A stretch of DNA of 52,823 bases from Acidovorax sp. GW101-3H11 (GCF_001633105.1 NZ_LUKZ01000037.1:1-52823); one strand, 5' to 3'. Numbered from the stretch's first letter, positions 10,173 to 20,640 are shown. The notes: a model not told the origin generated them from the letters alone. A program made the numbers and translations.

Positions 10173-10974
10173 ACGCCATCACAGCCTGGTACTCCCGGCA
10201 CTCGCCGTCCTCGGGCACCCAGAGGCGGTCGGCCCAGCCGCCGTCCACCGCCCGCTGGCGCACGGCAGCGCGGGTGGTGGGGCAGTGGTCCAGCGCTTCC
10301 AGGTGGTTCACCACCAGCGTCCCGGGGGTCAGCCGTGCGGCCTCGGCCATGTCGGCGGCGTCCATGAGGATTTCGGCTCCCACATCGAACCGGGCCCCGC
10401 CCGCAGGCAGCACCGACACCTCGGGCTGCAGGCGCGCCAGGCAGTCGCGCACGGTGGGCGTGAGCATGGTGTCGCCCGCCAGGTAGACGCTGGGCTCGCC
10501 CGGCAGCTCCAGCAGGTAGCCATGGCCATGCTCCATCAGGCGGCCCACCCAGCCGGTGCCGTGCACACAGGGGATGGGCGTGATGTGGCCGCCCAGCACC
10601 AGCGGCTGGCGCCCCGGCCCCGCCAGCGGCAGCACCTGCAGGCCCCGCTGCGCAAGGTAGCCGGCATCGCGCGGCATGCACAGCACGGGAATCTGCCGCT
10701 CGCGCAGAAAGCGCTTGCCCATGCGGTCCAGGTGGTCGAAGTGGCCGCGCTGGCAGTGGGTGATGAGGGCGTGGGTCACACGCTGCAGCAGCGCGTCTGT
10801 GCCTGCGGGCAGTTCCACGATGGGATTGCGCTGGCGCCCTGCGCCCAGGTAGCGCAGCGCGGGCAGGCTGCCCCGGGGCGCGAGCATGGGGTCCACCAGC
10901 AGGCCCACGGGGCGGCCTTCGGCGGAGGTGAATTCCAGCAACACGGTGGCGTTGCGCAATTGGGTGATCTGCAT
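10171..10974 (-). CDS. Metallo-beta-lactamase-fold hydrolase (UlaG/YtnP-like), atypical metal motif
   Basis: The 267-residue MBL-fold protein opens MQITQLRNATVLLEFTSAEG, a strand pattern seen in UlaG/RomA-like members. It then has ALITHCQRGHFDHLD, CVHGTGWVGRLME, YLAGDTMLT and VVNHLEALDHC, matching the order of metal-binding motifs. The canonical HxHxDH motif has Arg in place of the first His (R-G-H-F-D-H), though a His lies four residues earlier, so metal binding may be altered. The ATG at 10974 was chosen because the very long frame upstream is an artefact. It diverges from a GlxA-like AraC regulator, which may control it. The substrate is unknown. Confidence 0.8.
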   Translation of the reverse strand: MQITQLRNATVLLEFTSAEGRPVGLLVDPMLAPRGSLPALRYLGAGRQRNPIVELPAGTDALLQRVTHALITHCQRGHFDHLDRMGKRFLRERQIPVLCMPRDAGYLAQRGLQVLPLAGPGRQPLVLGGHITPIPCVHGTGWVGRLMEHGHGYLLELPGEPSVYLAGDTMLTPTVRDCLARLQPEVSVLPAGGARFDVGAEILMDAADMAEAARLTPGTLVVNHLEALDHCPTTRAAVRQRAVDGGWADRLWVPEDGECREYQAVMA

Positions 10975-11085
10975 GGCGGGGCTCCAGAGCCGGTGGGGAT
11001 GCCATGGATTGTTGGGATTTGCGGGTGCGACGAGAATGGCCAGGTTGGACAACTTCTTTCCAATTTCTGCCACCTCACCGTTACC

Positions 11086-12066
11086 ATGCCTCAGCCACCC
11101 TTGCCTCCCCTGCGCCTGGCCCTGCTGCTGTACCCCGGCTGCATGCCCGCCGGCCTGTTTGCCACGGCCGACCTGGCGCGGGCCGCCAACCTGCGCGCGC
11201 AGCGTGCCGTGGTCACCACCTGCTGGGCGGGGGTGGACCTGCAGCCCGTGCCCACCTGGCAGGGCCCGGCCCTCACGCCCGGCGTGGCGCTGGCGCAGGC
11301 CGAGGTGGATGCGGTGCTGGTGCCCGGCCTGTGGCTGTCGTCGCCCGACGGCTGGCAGGCGCCCGCGCTGCAGCAGCAGCTGGCACCCGCCGTGGCGGCG
11401 CTGCGCGCCGTGCCCCGCCGCACCCGGGTGTGGAGCTACTGCGCCGGGGTGGCGCTGGCCGCCGCCAGCGGCCGCTTGCGCGGGCGCGGCGCCACGGCCA
11501 CCTGGTGGCTGCGCGCGGCGCTGGAACAGCAGTTTGGCGCGGTGCATTGGCGCTTTGACGAGCCGCTGGTGGAAGACGGCCCCGCCACCACCGCCGCAGG
11601 CGCCAACGGACACCTGCCGCTGATGCTGCACGCGCTGGCCCAGCGGCTTGATGCCGCCGCGCTGGGCGATCTGCAGTCGCTGCTGATGCTGCCGCGCCCG
11701 CGCACCACCCACCCCGCGTTTGCGGAGCACGACCTGATGGCTGTGACCGATCCCACCCTGCGCCGCGCGCTGCTGTGGGTGCAGCGTTGCCCCGCCACCG
11801 CGCTGCGCCTGCCCGCTCTGGCCGAGGCGCTGGCGCTGTCGCCCCGCACACTGGCGCGCCGGGTGCAGGCGCACACGGGGCTGTCGGCCGCGCTGTGGAT
11901 GCGGCGCATCAAGCTGCGCCAGGTGGGCGAGGCGCTGTGCGACACGCCCCTGCCCCTCAAACGCATTGCCGAAGATTTGGGCTTTGCCAGCGAGGCGGGC
12001 CTGCACCGCGCGTTCCAGCAGGCCACGGGGCAAACGCCGCTGGCCTACCGCATGGCGCATGGCTGA
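11086..12066 (+). CDS. GlxA-type transcriptional regulator (DJ-1/PfpI domain plus AraC HTH)
   Basis: The 326-residue regulator has two parts. Residues about 1-180 form a DJ-1/PfpI class I glutaminase-like domain (LALLLYPGCMPAGLFATADL, VDAVLVPGLW, VWSYCAGVALAAASGRLRG), with Cys in the nucleophile-elbow position. Residues about 225-325 form the AraC double helix-turn-helix (RLPALAEALALSPRTLARRV, then KRIAEDLGFASEAGLHRAFQ). These regulators usually sense a small metabolite through the first domain. It diverges from the MBL-fold hydrolase 111 bases away, which is the likely target. The ATG at 11086 is the first plausible start. The inducer is unknown. Confidence 0.9.
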   Translation: MPQPPLPPLRLALLLYPGCMPAGLFATADLARAANLRAQRAVVTTCWAGVDLQPVPTWQGPALTPGVALAQAEVDAVLVPGLWLSSPDGWQAPALQQQLAPAVAALRAVPRRTRVWSYCAGVALAAASGRLRGRGATATWWLRAALEQQFGAVHWRFDEPLVEDGPATTAAGANGHLPLMLHALAQRLDAAALGDLQSLLMLPRPRTTHPAFAEHDLMAVTDPTLRRALLWVQRCPATALRLPALAEALALSPRTLARRVQAHTGLSAALWMRRIKLRQVGEALCDTPLPLKRIAEDLGFASEAGLHRAFQQATGQTPLAYRMAHG

Positions 12067-12189
12067 AGCCCCCGGATTGACAGTCGGCCGGTGGTCGCGG
12101 CATCGTTCACCCGAAGGATGCCGCCGGGCGCAAGGTTTGCAACCATGCCCGCCCACCCACACCCACAGCGCAACAACAGGACCCCCGCC

Positions 12190-12594
12190 ATGACCGCCAC
12201 CACCCACACCGCCACCTGCCACTGCGGCGCCGTTGCCGTCGAAGCCACGCTGGACCTGGCCCAGCCCACCTACCGCTGCAACTGCAGCATCTGCCGCCGC
12301 ACCCGCTTCTGGCCCGCCGTGGCGCTGCCGGGCGGCTTTCGCATCGTGCGGGGGCAGGACGACCTCACGCGCTACACCTTTGGCAGCCACAAGAACCACC
12401 ACTACTTCTGCCGCCACTGCGGCGTGCGCGTGTTTGGCCACGGCACCGACACGCCCATGGGCGAGATGTATGGCGTGAACGTAGGCTGCATTGATGGCCT
12501 GGCGGACGAAGACCTGGCGCGCCTGGCCGTCGTGCGGGTGGACGGGCTGCACGACCAGTGGCAGCAGGCACCGGCGCACAGCGGGTATCTTTGA
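12190..12594 (+). CDS. GFA/CENP-V-family zinc protein
   Basis: The 134-residue protein has the GFA (glutathione-dependent formaldehyde-activating-like, CENP-V) zinc-binding pattern. CHCGAV comes near the N-terminus, CNCSICRRT at about residues 30-40, and FCRHCGVRVFG at about 75-85, giving the seven cysteines expected for two zinc sites. The family name comes from Gfa, but most members have no shown formaldehyde activity. The ATG at 12190 starts directly before the first strand; the frame upstream is low quality. It is downstream of the GlxA-like regulator in the same direction. The family is clear; the role is unknown. Confidence 0.88.
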   Translation: MTATTHTATCHCGAVAVEATLDLAQPTYRCNCSICRRTRFWPAVALPGGFRIVRGQDDLTRYTFGSHKNHHYFCRHCGVRVFGHGTDTPMGEMYGVNVGCIDGLADEDLARLAVVRVDGLHDQWQQAPAHSGYL

Positions 12595-12645
12595 GGACCT
12601 GTTGAAATTACCGGCGCACCGCGCCGCCCTGCCAGGAGCCCGCCC

Positions 12646-13491
12646 GTGCCTTCACCGTTTGCCGCCGCCCCGTCCTCCCTGCTGCAGCGCCTGCAGCCCT
12701 GGCAGCCGCCGGGCAAGCAGATGTCGCTGGACGACATCGACGCCGGCGCCAAGCCGTTCTCGCTGGGCGACAAGGCCCGCGACAAGGCGGCGGTGGAGGA
12801 GCTGGCGGTGGAGCTGGATGCACTGCAGAACCTGTTCTACGCCGACAAGCGCTACAAGCTGCTGGTGGTGCTGCAGGGCACGGATACCTCGGGCAAGGAC
12901 GGCACCATCCGGGGCGTGTTTGCCCGCATGAGCGCCCTGGGCGTGCACGCCGTGGGCTGGAAGGCGCCCACCGAGACCGAGCGCGCCCACGACTACCTCT
13001 GGCGCATCCACCAGCAGGTGCCGCAGGCGGGCGACATCACCGTGTTCAACCGCAGCCACTATGAGGACGTGCTGGTGCCCGTGGTCAACGGCTGGATCAC
13101 GCCCGATCAGCACCAGCAGCGGCTGGCGCACATCAACGACTTTGAACGCATGCTCAGCGAGACGGGCACCATCGTGCTGAAGTTTTTGCTGCACATCGGC
13201 AAGGACGAACAGCGCGAGCGCCTGCAGGAGCGGCTGGACGACCCGGCCAAACACTGGAAGTTCAGCATGGGCGACATCGATGCGCGCAAGCAGTGGGCCG
13301 ACTACCGCCGTGCCTACAACACGCTGCTGGCGGCCACCCACACGCCCTGGGCGCCCTGGACCATCGTGCCCGCCGACTCCAAGACGCACCGCAACCTGAT
13401 GGTTGCCACGGTGCTGCGTGCGGTGCTGCAGAACCTGGACCTGCGCTACCCGACGGGCGACCCGGCGCTGGCGCATGTCACCGTCGCATAG
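12646..13491 (+). CDS. ppk2: Polyphosphate kinase 2 family protein
   Basis: The 281-residue PPK2-family kinase has Walker A GTDTSGKDGTI at about residue 78, a lid region with WKAPTETERAHDYLWRIHQ, and Walker B/HYED segment NRSHYEDVLVPVV at about 127. This size and motif set fit single-domain PPK2 enzymes, which move phosphate from polyphosphate to nucleoside mono- or diphosphates in the cytosol. The GTG start is preceded by AGGAG. It follows the GFA gene by 51 bases and may be co-transcribed. Whether it prefers AMP/GMP or ADP/GDP cannot be told from the sequence here. Confidence 0.9.
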   Translation: MPSPFAAAPSSLLQRLQPWQPPGKQMSLDDIDAGAKPFSLGDKARDKAAVEELAVELDALQNLFYADKRYKLLVVLQGTDTSGKDGTIRGVFARMSALGVHAVGWKAPTETERAHDYLWRIHQQVPQAGDITVFNRSHYEDVLVPVVNGWITPDQHQQRLAHINDFERMLSETGTIVLKFLLHIGKDEQRERLQERLDDPAKHWKFSMGDIDARKQWADYRRAYNTLLAATHTPWAPWTIVPADSKTHRNLMVATVLRAVLQNLDLRYPTGDPALAHVTVA

Positions 13492-13499
13492 GCCTGCCA

Positions 13500-13572
13500 A
13501 GCAGGGCCCGGGCAGCCCCTGGGCGGGGGCAGGCAACGCGCCTTTCGGCGCGCTCCGGGGCCCCTGCTTTTG
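13500..13572 (+). terminator. Possible terminator after the PPK2 gene
   Basis: AGCAGGGCCCGGG (13500-13512) can pair imperfectly with CCGGGGCCCCTGCT (13555-13568), which is followed by TTTG. An inner hairpin GCGCC/GGCGC is also present. The T-run is short. Confidence 0.35.
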
Positions 13573-13707
13573 CTGCAGCGCCGCATAAACAGGTGCCCTC
13601 CACTGGTTATGCATTATTTGCATAGCACTCAAACACTCCGGCCTTAGACAGCGTGCAACCGCAGGCATAAGCTTCGCGGCTTGAACTGATCCCACAAGGA
13701 ATTCACC

Positions 13708-15012
<1,305 letters not shown>

Positions 15013-15067
15013 GCACTCGCCCGTGATCCAGGCGCACGTCCCCAACCCGGGACGGGCCTGCACACCC

Positions 15068-15104
15068 ACCGCCAGCCGCTGCGATCCAGCCCTGGCGGTT
15101 TTTT
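15068..15104 (+). terminator. Rho-independent terminator of gdhA
   Basis: ACCGCCAG (15068-15075) and CTGGCGGT (15092-15099) form an 8-bp stem, followed directly by a run of T. Confidence 0.85.
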
Positions 15105-15327
15105 CTGGCCGGTACATCGCCCGGCATCCCGCTGCCGACCTGCGATTTGTTGTGCTGCGGCGACGCGGGCCCCAATGCATGGCCACCGTTTGTGGGGCCA
15201 GAACGACCGCGCAGGCGAATCCGAAACACAAAGATACGTACACATACAAATGGTCATGTCTTGACACGCATCGGCGTGAAAAACTTCCTGGACTTTGCTT
15301 CTACAAGCCTTCTCCCGGGAGACTCCG

Positions 15328-16983
15328 ATGGCTTTTCCATCCTTGCGCAGCCTTGTTGCGCGTTTTCTGCTCAACCGCCTGCGCACCGCGCGCTCGGTGG
15401 CGCGCCTGGCCTACCGGCGCCATGCCCACAAGCCTGCGTTGATTGACCGGCGCGGCACCCTCACCTACGCGCAGCTGCAGGAGCGCGTGTACCGCCTGCA
15501 GGCCTGGATGCAGGCCCAGGGCGTGAAGAAGGGCGACGTGGTCTTCACCTGGCTGCCCGAAACCGGCGAGCAGTACGAAGCCCGGCTGGCCACCTTCGAG
15601 AACGGCACCATCTTTGCGAGCTTTCACAAGCACCTGCCCGCCGACGCGGCGCTCACTACCATGGGCCGCGTCAAACCCACGGTGTTCATCCACGACCCGC
15701 TGCTGAGCGCCCCCATCCTGCAGGACGTGCGCGAACAGCTGCCCGGCCTGCGCGTGCTGGCGCTGGGGGATGAATACGAACAGGCCCTGGCGCAGCACGC
15801 CCCCGCAGCAGGCACGGCCGACGTGCACGAGGACGACGTGTTCGCGCTGCACATGACCTCGGGCACCACGGGCCTGCCCAAGTCCATCGGCTACAGCAAC
15901 CGCAAGTACCTGGACAGCGTGCGCCTGATCTCGCGCGCCATCGACTTCAAGCCGCCCGCCAACGGGCCGGACGTGAACATGCTGGGCCTGCCGCTCACCG
16001 GCCCGGGCTCGGGCCTGGTGCTGCCCACACTGCTGGCGGGCGCGGCGCTGGTGATGCCCGAGGACTTCCGCGCCACCACGCTGGCCGGGCTGATCCAGAA
16101 GCACCGCGTGTCGCGCGCTTTCCTGTCGCCCTCGGCCATCATCGACCTGCTGGACGAGCCCACGCTGGACCAGTACGACCTATCGTCCCTGACCCATGTG
16201 CCCTATGGCTCGGAGATGATGCCCGCGCCCAAGATCGCCGAGGCCATCCGCCGCTTCGGGCCCATCTTCCAGCAGGGCTATGGCTGCCTGGAGGCCCTGC
16301 CCCCCATCACCTGGCTGCTGCCCCACGAGCATGTGGATGCGCAGGGCAACCCGCTGGGCAACGACATCCTTTCCACCGTGGGCCGCGTGATGCCAGGGGT
16401 GGACGTGGTGATCCGCGACGATCAGTTTGCGCCGCTGCCCCCGGGCCAGATGGGCCTGATCACCGTGATGACGCCGGTGCGGTTTGAGGGCTACTGGCTC
16501 GACCCCGAGAAGACCAGCGAAACCCTGCGCGACGGCTGGGTGGTGATGGGCGACGTGGGCTACTTTGATGCGGCGGGCTACCTGCATGTGCTGGGCCGCA
16601 GCGCCGACCGCGTGACGCGCAACGGCCACGCGCTCAACCCGCGCGAGATCGAAGAGGTGGCGCATTGCCACCCCGCCGTGAAAGAAGCCTGCCTGGTGCA
16701 GCACGGCAGCGCCGCCGTGCTGGTGGTGAGCCTGCGGCAAAGCTGGCGCAGCGACCGCAGCACGCAGCCGCTGGAGCATGACCTGGCGGAATTCCTGGTG
16801 CAGCACCTGCCCGCGCAGATGCAGCCCGACGATGTGCGGGTGGTGCCCGAGATCCCGCGCAGCTTCCTCAACAAGATGCTGCGCCGCGAGGTGCGCCTGA
16901 TGCTGGAAGCCGCCCCGCCCCGCACACCGGCCCCCGCGGTCGCCGACCACATCCCCGGCCAACCCGCAGCCGCGCACCCATGA
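15328..16983 (+). CDS. AMP-binding acyl-CoA synthetase-like protein
   Basis: The 551-residue ANL-superfamily adenylating enzyme has the P-loop HMTSGTTGLPKSIGYSN at about residue 180, YGCLEALPP as the substrate/AMP motif, and WVVMGDVGYFDAAGYLHVLG as the hinge region. The C-terminal Lys is in IPRSFLNKMLRREV. Such enzymes activate a carboxylic acid to acyl-AMP, usually then to acyl-CoA. The ATG at 15328 follows GGGAG. It overlaps the transporter gene by four bases, so the two are translationally coupled and probably handle the same compound: import, then CoA activation. The substrate cannot be read from sequence. Confidence 0.88.
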   Translation: MAFPSLRSLVARFLLNRLRTARSVARLAYRRHAHKPALIDRRGTLTYAQLQERVYRLQAWMQAQGVKKGDVVFTWLPETGEQYEARLATFENGTIFASFHKHLPADAALTTMGRVKPTVFIHDPLLSAPILQDVREQLPGLRVLALGDEYEQALAQHAPAAGTADVHEDDVFALHMTSGTTGLPKSIGYSNRKYLDSVRLISRAIDFKPPANGPDVNMLGLPLTGPGSGLVLPTLLAGAALVMPEDFRATTLAGLIQKHRVSRAFLSPSAIIDLLDEPTLDQYDLSSLTHVPYGSEMMPAPKIAEAIRRFGPIFQQGYGCLEALPPITWLLPHEHVDAQGNPLGNDILSTVGRVMPGVDVVIRDDQFAPLPPGQMGLITVMTPVRFEGYWLDPEKTSETLRDGWVVMGDVGYFDAAGYLHVLGRSADRVTRNGHALNPREIEEVAHCHPAVKEACLVQHGSAAVLVVSLRQSWRSDRSTQPLEHDLAEFLVQHLPAQMQPDDVRVVPEIPRSFLNKMLRREVRLMLEAAPPRTPAPAVADHIPGQPAAAHP

Positions 16984-18344
16984 GCCCCTCCGCGAGCCGC
17001 CTGAGCCTGGGCACCAAACTCGGCTACGCCGTGGGCAACGTCGGCCTGCAGATGCTGATTGCCGCCATGAGTTTTCTGCTCATGATCTTTTACACCGACG
17101 TGGCCCTGGTGCCGCCCGCCGTGGCGGGCGCGGCGCTGCTGGTGGGCAAGGTGTGGGACACCATCAACGACCCGCTGTTTGGCTGGATGACCGACCGCAC
17201 CCGCTCGCGCCACGGCCGCCACCGCGTGTACCTGATCTACGGCGCCATCCCGCTGGGGCTGGCGGCGGCGGCCGTGTGGATGGTGCCGCCGGGCCTCTCG
17301 CCCGTGGCCGCCTTCCTGTGGATCGCCATCACCTACACCGTGTTCGACACCATGATGACCCTGGTGCAGCTGCCCTACCAGGCCATGGCCGCGAACATGA
17401 CGCAGGACTACGACGAGCGCACCAGCCTCACGGCTTTTGCGTCGATGGGCGCGCTGCTGGGCTTTTTTGCAGGCAGCGTGCTCATGCCCGTGCTGGTGCG
17501 CGCCGCGCCCGATGCGCGCACGGGCTATGCGCTGGCGGGCGCCGTGTTTGGCCTGGTGGCTGGCATGGCCGTGGCCGTGGTGGCCTGGCGCGTGCGCGAG
17601 CCCGCAGCGGGCGCCCCACCGGCCACCGAGGCCCACACACCGCCCCTGTGGGCCAGCGTGCGCGCCACGCTGGGCACCACGCTGCACAACCGCCCCTTTT
17701 TGCTGCTGATGAGTGCCGCCACCCTGGTGCGCCTGGGCCTCACGCTGGTGCAGGCCTCGCTGGCCTACTTCGTGATCTACCAGCTGCAGGGCGACAAGGG
17801 CGACCTGCCCCGCTTCATGGGCACCTTGCTCGGGGTGGTGGGGCTGTCGCTGTTTGTATGGAAGGTGGTGGTGGACCGCTGGGAGAAGAACCGGGCCTAC
17901 ATCCTCGGGCTGGTGTTGTGCGCGGCCGGGCTGCTGGCGCTGTACTGGGTGAAGCCCGGTGACCAGCACCTGATGACCGCGATCCTGGTGGTGGTGGGCA
18001 TTGGCATGGGCGCGCACTGGATCGTGCCCTTTGCCATGGTGCCCGACACCATCGACCACGGCCACATGCAGGCGGGCGAGCGCCAGACGGGCATGTACTA
18101 CGGGCTCTACGGCCTGATGGACAAACTCGCGCGCACACTCGCCACGGTGCTGGTGGCGGGCATGCTGGACGTGACGGGCTATGTGCCCAACGTCGCGCAG
18201 TCGGCCGATGCGCTGCAGGGCATCACCCTGATGACCGGCGTGCTGCCCGGGCTGTGCCTGGTGCTGGCGATTCCGCTGCTGATGGCGTACCCCATCACGC
18301 GCTCGCGCCACGCCGAGATTCGGGGCCATACCGGCATGCGCTGA
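16980..18344 (+). CDS. GPH-family (MelB-like) MFS transporter
   Basis: The 454-residue membrane protein has about 12 helices. The N-terminal signature GYAVGNVGLQMLIAAMSFLL, then KVWDTINDPLFGWMTDRTRS and GRHRVYLIYGAIPLG, is typical of the glycoside-pentoside-hexuronide:cation symporter group. MelB-like cation/substrate residues are suggested by the D-x-x-x-D pattern in the second helix. Most known members move sugars or glucuronides, but some carry other anions. The ATG overlaps the stop of the AMP-ligase gene (ATGA), implying a shared transcript and a shared substrate. The substrate is unknown. Confidence 0.87.
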   Translation: MSPSASRLSLGTKLGYAVGNVGLQMLIAAMSFLLMIFYTDVALVPPAVAGAALLVGKVWDTINDPLFGWMTDRTRSRHGRHRVYLIYGAIPLGLAAAAVWMVPPGLSPVAAFLWIAITYTVFDTMMTLVQLPYQAMAANMTQDYDERTSLTAFASMGALLGFFAGSVLMPVLVRAAPDARTGYALAGAVFGLVAGMAVAVVAWRVREPAAGAPPATEAHTPPLWASVRATLGTTLHNRPFLLLMSAATLVRLGLTLVQASLAYFVIYQLQGDKGDLPRFMGTLLGVVGLSLFVWKVVVDRWEKNRAYILGLVLCAAGLLALYWVKPGDQHLMTAILVVVGIGMGAHWIVPFAMVPDTIDHGHMQAGERQTGMYYGLYGLMDKLARTLATVLVAGMLDVTGYVPNVAQSADALQGITLMTGVLPGLCLVLAIPLLMAYPITRSRHAEIRGHTGMR

Positions 18345-18456
18345 TCCGGCGCAAAGCCTGGGCGGAGGGTCTTTGCGCGCAGGGGCGCCGCCACCTGCGG
18401 GGATCGTGTACCTTTCAGCGGACTCACAACCCAACCCGGTTCCCTGCACCACACCC

Positions 18457-19545
18457 ATGACGCAATGGCCGCCGCCCCCACCCGCCAACGACGCCCACAT
18501 CCAGGCGGCGCTCATCGATCCCCAGCGGCTGGCAGCGGTGCAGGACACCGGTTTGCTGGACAGCATTGCGGAAGAGAGCTTTGACCGGCTGACCCGGCTG
18601 GCCGCCAAGATCACCGGGGCGCCCGTCGCCTTCGTCTCGTTGCTGGATGCGCACCGCGACTTCTACAAAAGCACGTTCGGCATGGACGCGCCATTGAGCA
18701 CCCTGCGGCAACTCACCGGGCGAACCTTCTGCCACTATTCCCTGGTGTCCGACGGGCCCCTGGTGCTGGAAGACGCCACGCAGCTGCCAGTGTTCCGCGA
18801 CGTGCCCACCGTGGCGTCCCTGGGGGTGCGGGCCTATGCGGGCATCCCCCTGAAAACCGAGGCCGGGCAGGTGTTGGGCAGCTTTTGCGCGGTGGATTTC
18901 AAGGCCAAGCAGTGGACCGAGCAGGACATCGAAATCTTGCAGGAGCTGGCCCATTCGGCCATGCGCGAGATCCGGCTGCGCCGCGCATTGCACGACGCCG
19001 AGGCGCTCAACCAGCAGCTGGTGCAGCAACTGCACAAGGTGGACGAGCTGAACCAGGCGCTCCACGAGCTGGCCCGGACCGACCCGCTCACCGGTTTGCG
19101 CAACCGGCGCGCCTTTGATGACAGCCTGGGGCTGGAAATCGCCTCCGTCGAACGCACGCGATCGCCCCTGAGCCTGCTGGTGCTGGACGTGGACCATTTC
19201 AAGCAGATCAATGACAGCTTCGGCCACGATGCCGGGGACAAGGTGCTGCGCTCCATCGCCCAGGTGCTCAGTGGCTGCGTGCGGATCATCGACATCGTGG
19301 CGCGGGTGGGCGGTGAAGAATTTGCCGTGATCCTGCCCCACACCGGCGCGCAGGGCGCCCACGAGGTCGCCCAGCGCATGCGCGCCGCAGTGGCCCAGGC
19401 AAGCTGGCTGAGCCAGCCCACCACCATCAGCATTGGCGCCGCCAGCTTGCGCCATGCCGAGACCGCCAGCAGCCTGTTTGCGCGAGCAGACGCCGCGCTG
19501 TACACCGCCAAGAAATCCGGGCGCAACCGCGTGGTGGCGGCGTAG
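18457..19545 (+). CDS. GAF-GGDEF diguanylate cyclase
   Basis: The 362-residue signalling protein has a GAF domain at about residues 30-175 (FDRLTRLAAKITGAPVAFVS, FCHYSLVSDGPLVLEDATQL). A short coiled linker (ALNQQLVQQLHKVDELNQAL) leads to a GGDEF domain at about 200-360 with intact active-site GGEEF. An inhibitory I-site RIID lies five residues before it, so product inhibition is expected. It makes cyclic di-GMP from two GTP in the cytosol, with the GAF part as sensor. ATG at 18457 lacks a strong ribosome site. The stop codon overlaps a 114-bp hairpin element; the gene faces a broken EAL gene beyond it. Confidence 0.92.
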   Translation: MTQWPPPPPANDAHIQAALIDPQRLAAVQDTGLLDSIAEESFDRLTRLAAKITGAPVAFVSLLDAHRDFYKSTFGMDAPLSTLRQLTGRTFCHYSLVSDGPLVLEDATQLPVFRDVPTVASLGVRAYAGIPLKTEAGQVLGSFCAVDFKAKQWTEQDIEILQELAHSAMREIRLRRALHDAEALNQQLVQQLHKVDELNQALHELARTDPLTGLRNRRAFDDSLGLEIASVERTRSPLSLLVLDVDHFKQINDSFGHDAGDKVLRSIAQVLSGCVRIIDIVARVGGEEFAVILPHTGAQGAHEVAQRMRAAVAQASWLSQPTTISIGAASLRHAETASSLFARADAALYTAKKSGRNRVVAA

Positions 19546-19657
19546 AGCGGCTAACAAAACTCTTCTGGCGTCGTTGCCGCGTCTTGTCGTACTGCTCGTA
19601 CTGCCTGCGACGCAGCGCCTAGCCAGAACCGCTTCGCTGAGTTTTGTTAGCCGCTCT
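19544..19657. repeat. 114-bp element with 19-bp perfect inverted ends
   Basis: AGAGCGGCTAACAAAACTC (19544-19562) is matched exactly by its reverse complement at 19639-19657. Inside, TTCTGGC and GCCAGAA pair again, and the middle has CGTACTGC twice. The element begins inside the GGDEF stop codon. It may act as a bidirectional terminator between convergent genes; its complexity suggests a dispersed miniature element. Confidence 0.9.
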
Positions 19658-19677
19658 CAGGACCTGTTCGCAGACGC

Positions 19678-20502
19678 TCAGCGGGGCCGGACGTCGAACG
19701 CCGCAGCGTCCACCGTGGCCGCTGCGCGAAAAGCCGGTTTGGCAAACAGATAGCCCTGCATCAGACGGATGCCCGCGTCGAACAGGAAATCACGCTCTGC
19801 GGGTGTCTCGATGCCCTCGGCCACGACCTGGATGCCCATGTCTTCGCACAGGCGCACCAGGTTGCGCACGATGGCCTGGCGCGCGCGGTTGGTATCGACG
19901 TTGCGGATCAGGTCCATGTCGATCTTGATGATGTCGGGCTGAAAATCCGACAGCAGCTTCAAGCCCGCAAAACCGGCGCCAAAGTCGTCAATGGCGGTCT
20001 GGAACCCGCAGCGTTTTTATTCGCGCAGGATCTGGGCAAACCAGGGGCCGTCCTCGATGCGCTCGCCTTCGGTCACCTCGAAGATGATCTGAGACAGCGG
20101 AAACCCATGCGCCCGGGCGGCCTCCAGCGTGGTGCGGATGCACACCTCGGGCTTGTAGATCGCGTTGGGCAGGAAGTTGATCGACACCGGCTGCGTCAGC
20201 CCCAGCTCGGCCGCGCCCTTGATGGCCTTGACCCGGCAGGCCTGGTCGAAGCGGTAGCGGTTGTGGTCGTTGACCTGCGACAGCACGGTCGCAGCACCCT
20301 CGCCGTTGGGGCCCCGCACCAGCGCTTCATGCGCAAAGACCACGCGGCGCCCTACGTCCACGATGGGCTGGTAGGCGTAGTCAAACTGAAAGCCCAGGCC
20401 CACGGCCTTGCCGCAGTCATCGCAGTCACGGGGCGTGCCACCCAGCGGCACAAAATTGGCGGGGAAGGAGGGGTTGGACGGGGAGAGAGGAAGCGGGGGC
20501 AT
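19678..20502 (-). pseudogene. EAL-domain c-di-GMP phosphodiesterase, interrupted by an in-frame stop
   Basis: One continuous frame of 274 codons carries all EAL motifs: HEALVRG, SINFLPNAIY, FEVTEGERI, IDDFGAGFAG, DIIKIDMDLI and VAEGIETPAE. A single TAA (20017-20019) sits at codon 162, between WFAQILRE and KRCGFQTAIDDFG. A Tyr codon would be one base away. The protein would hydrolyse cyclic di-GMP if intact. As written it loses the DDFG, Lys and second Glu motifs, so the N-terminal piece should be inactive. The N-terminus has a CDDCG pair that could bind metal. All else is intact, so the break is recent or an error. Confidence 0.88.
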
Positions 20503-20640
20503 GGATCCGATTCTCCGTTTGATTCACAAGACAGACAGGGTTGCAGGATTTGAACTCGCACGGGCCACTGGCTGCAAATGGCCCTGCGCAAAGACGGGTG
20601 CGCGGCGGCCCCCCCGACATCAATATCGCGGTCCCGCCCA

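Noticed and set aside
10171..12579. 802-codon minus-strand frame ending in the MBL-fold gene
   Set aside because: Only the last 267 codons match a family; the rest is antisense to the GlxA-like regulator and the GFA gene.
13590..13640. A ninth copy of the intergenic repeat upstream of gdhA
   Set aside because: Only the GCATTATTTGCATAGC part is similar; the GC-rich half is absent.
16578..18614. Long minus-strand open frame opposite the ligase and transporter genes
   Set aside because: Covers two recognised genes on the other strand and has the His/Gly/Gln-rich bias of a shadow.
20525..20580. tRNA-like stretch (GTTCAAATCC on the minus strand)
   Set aside because: The flanking bases do not form a T-arm stem, and no anticodon or acceptor stem can be built.
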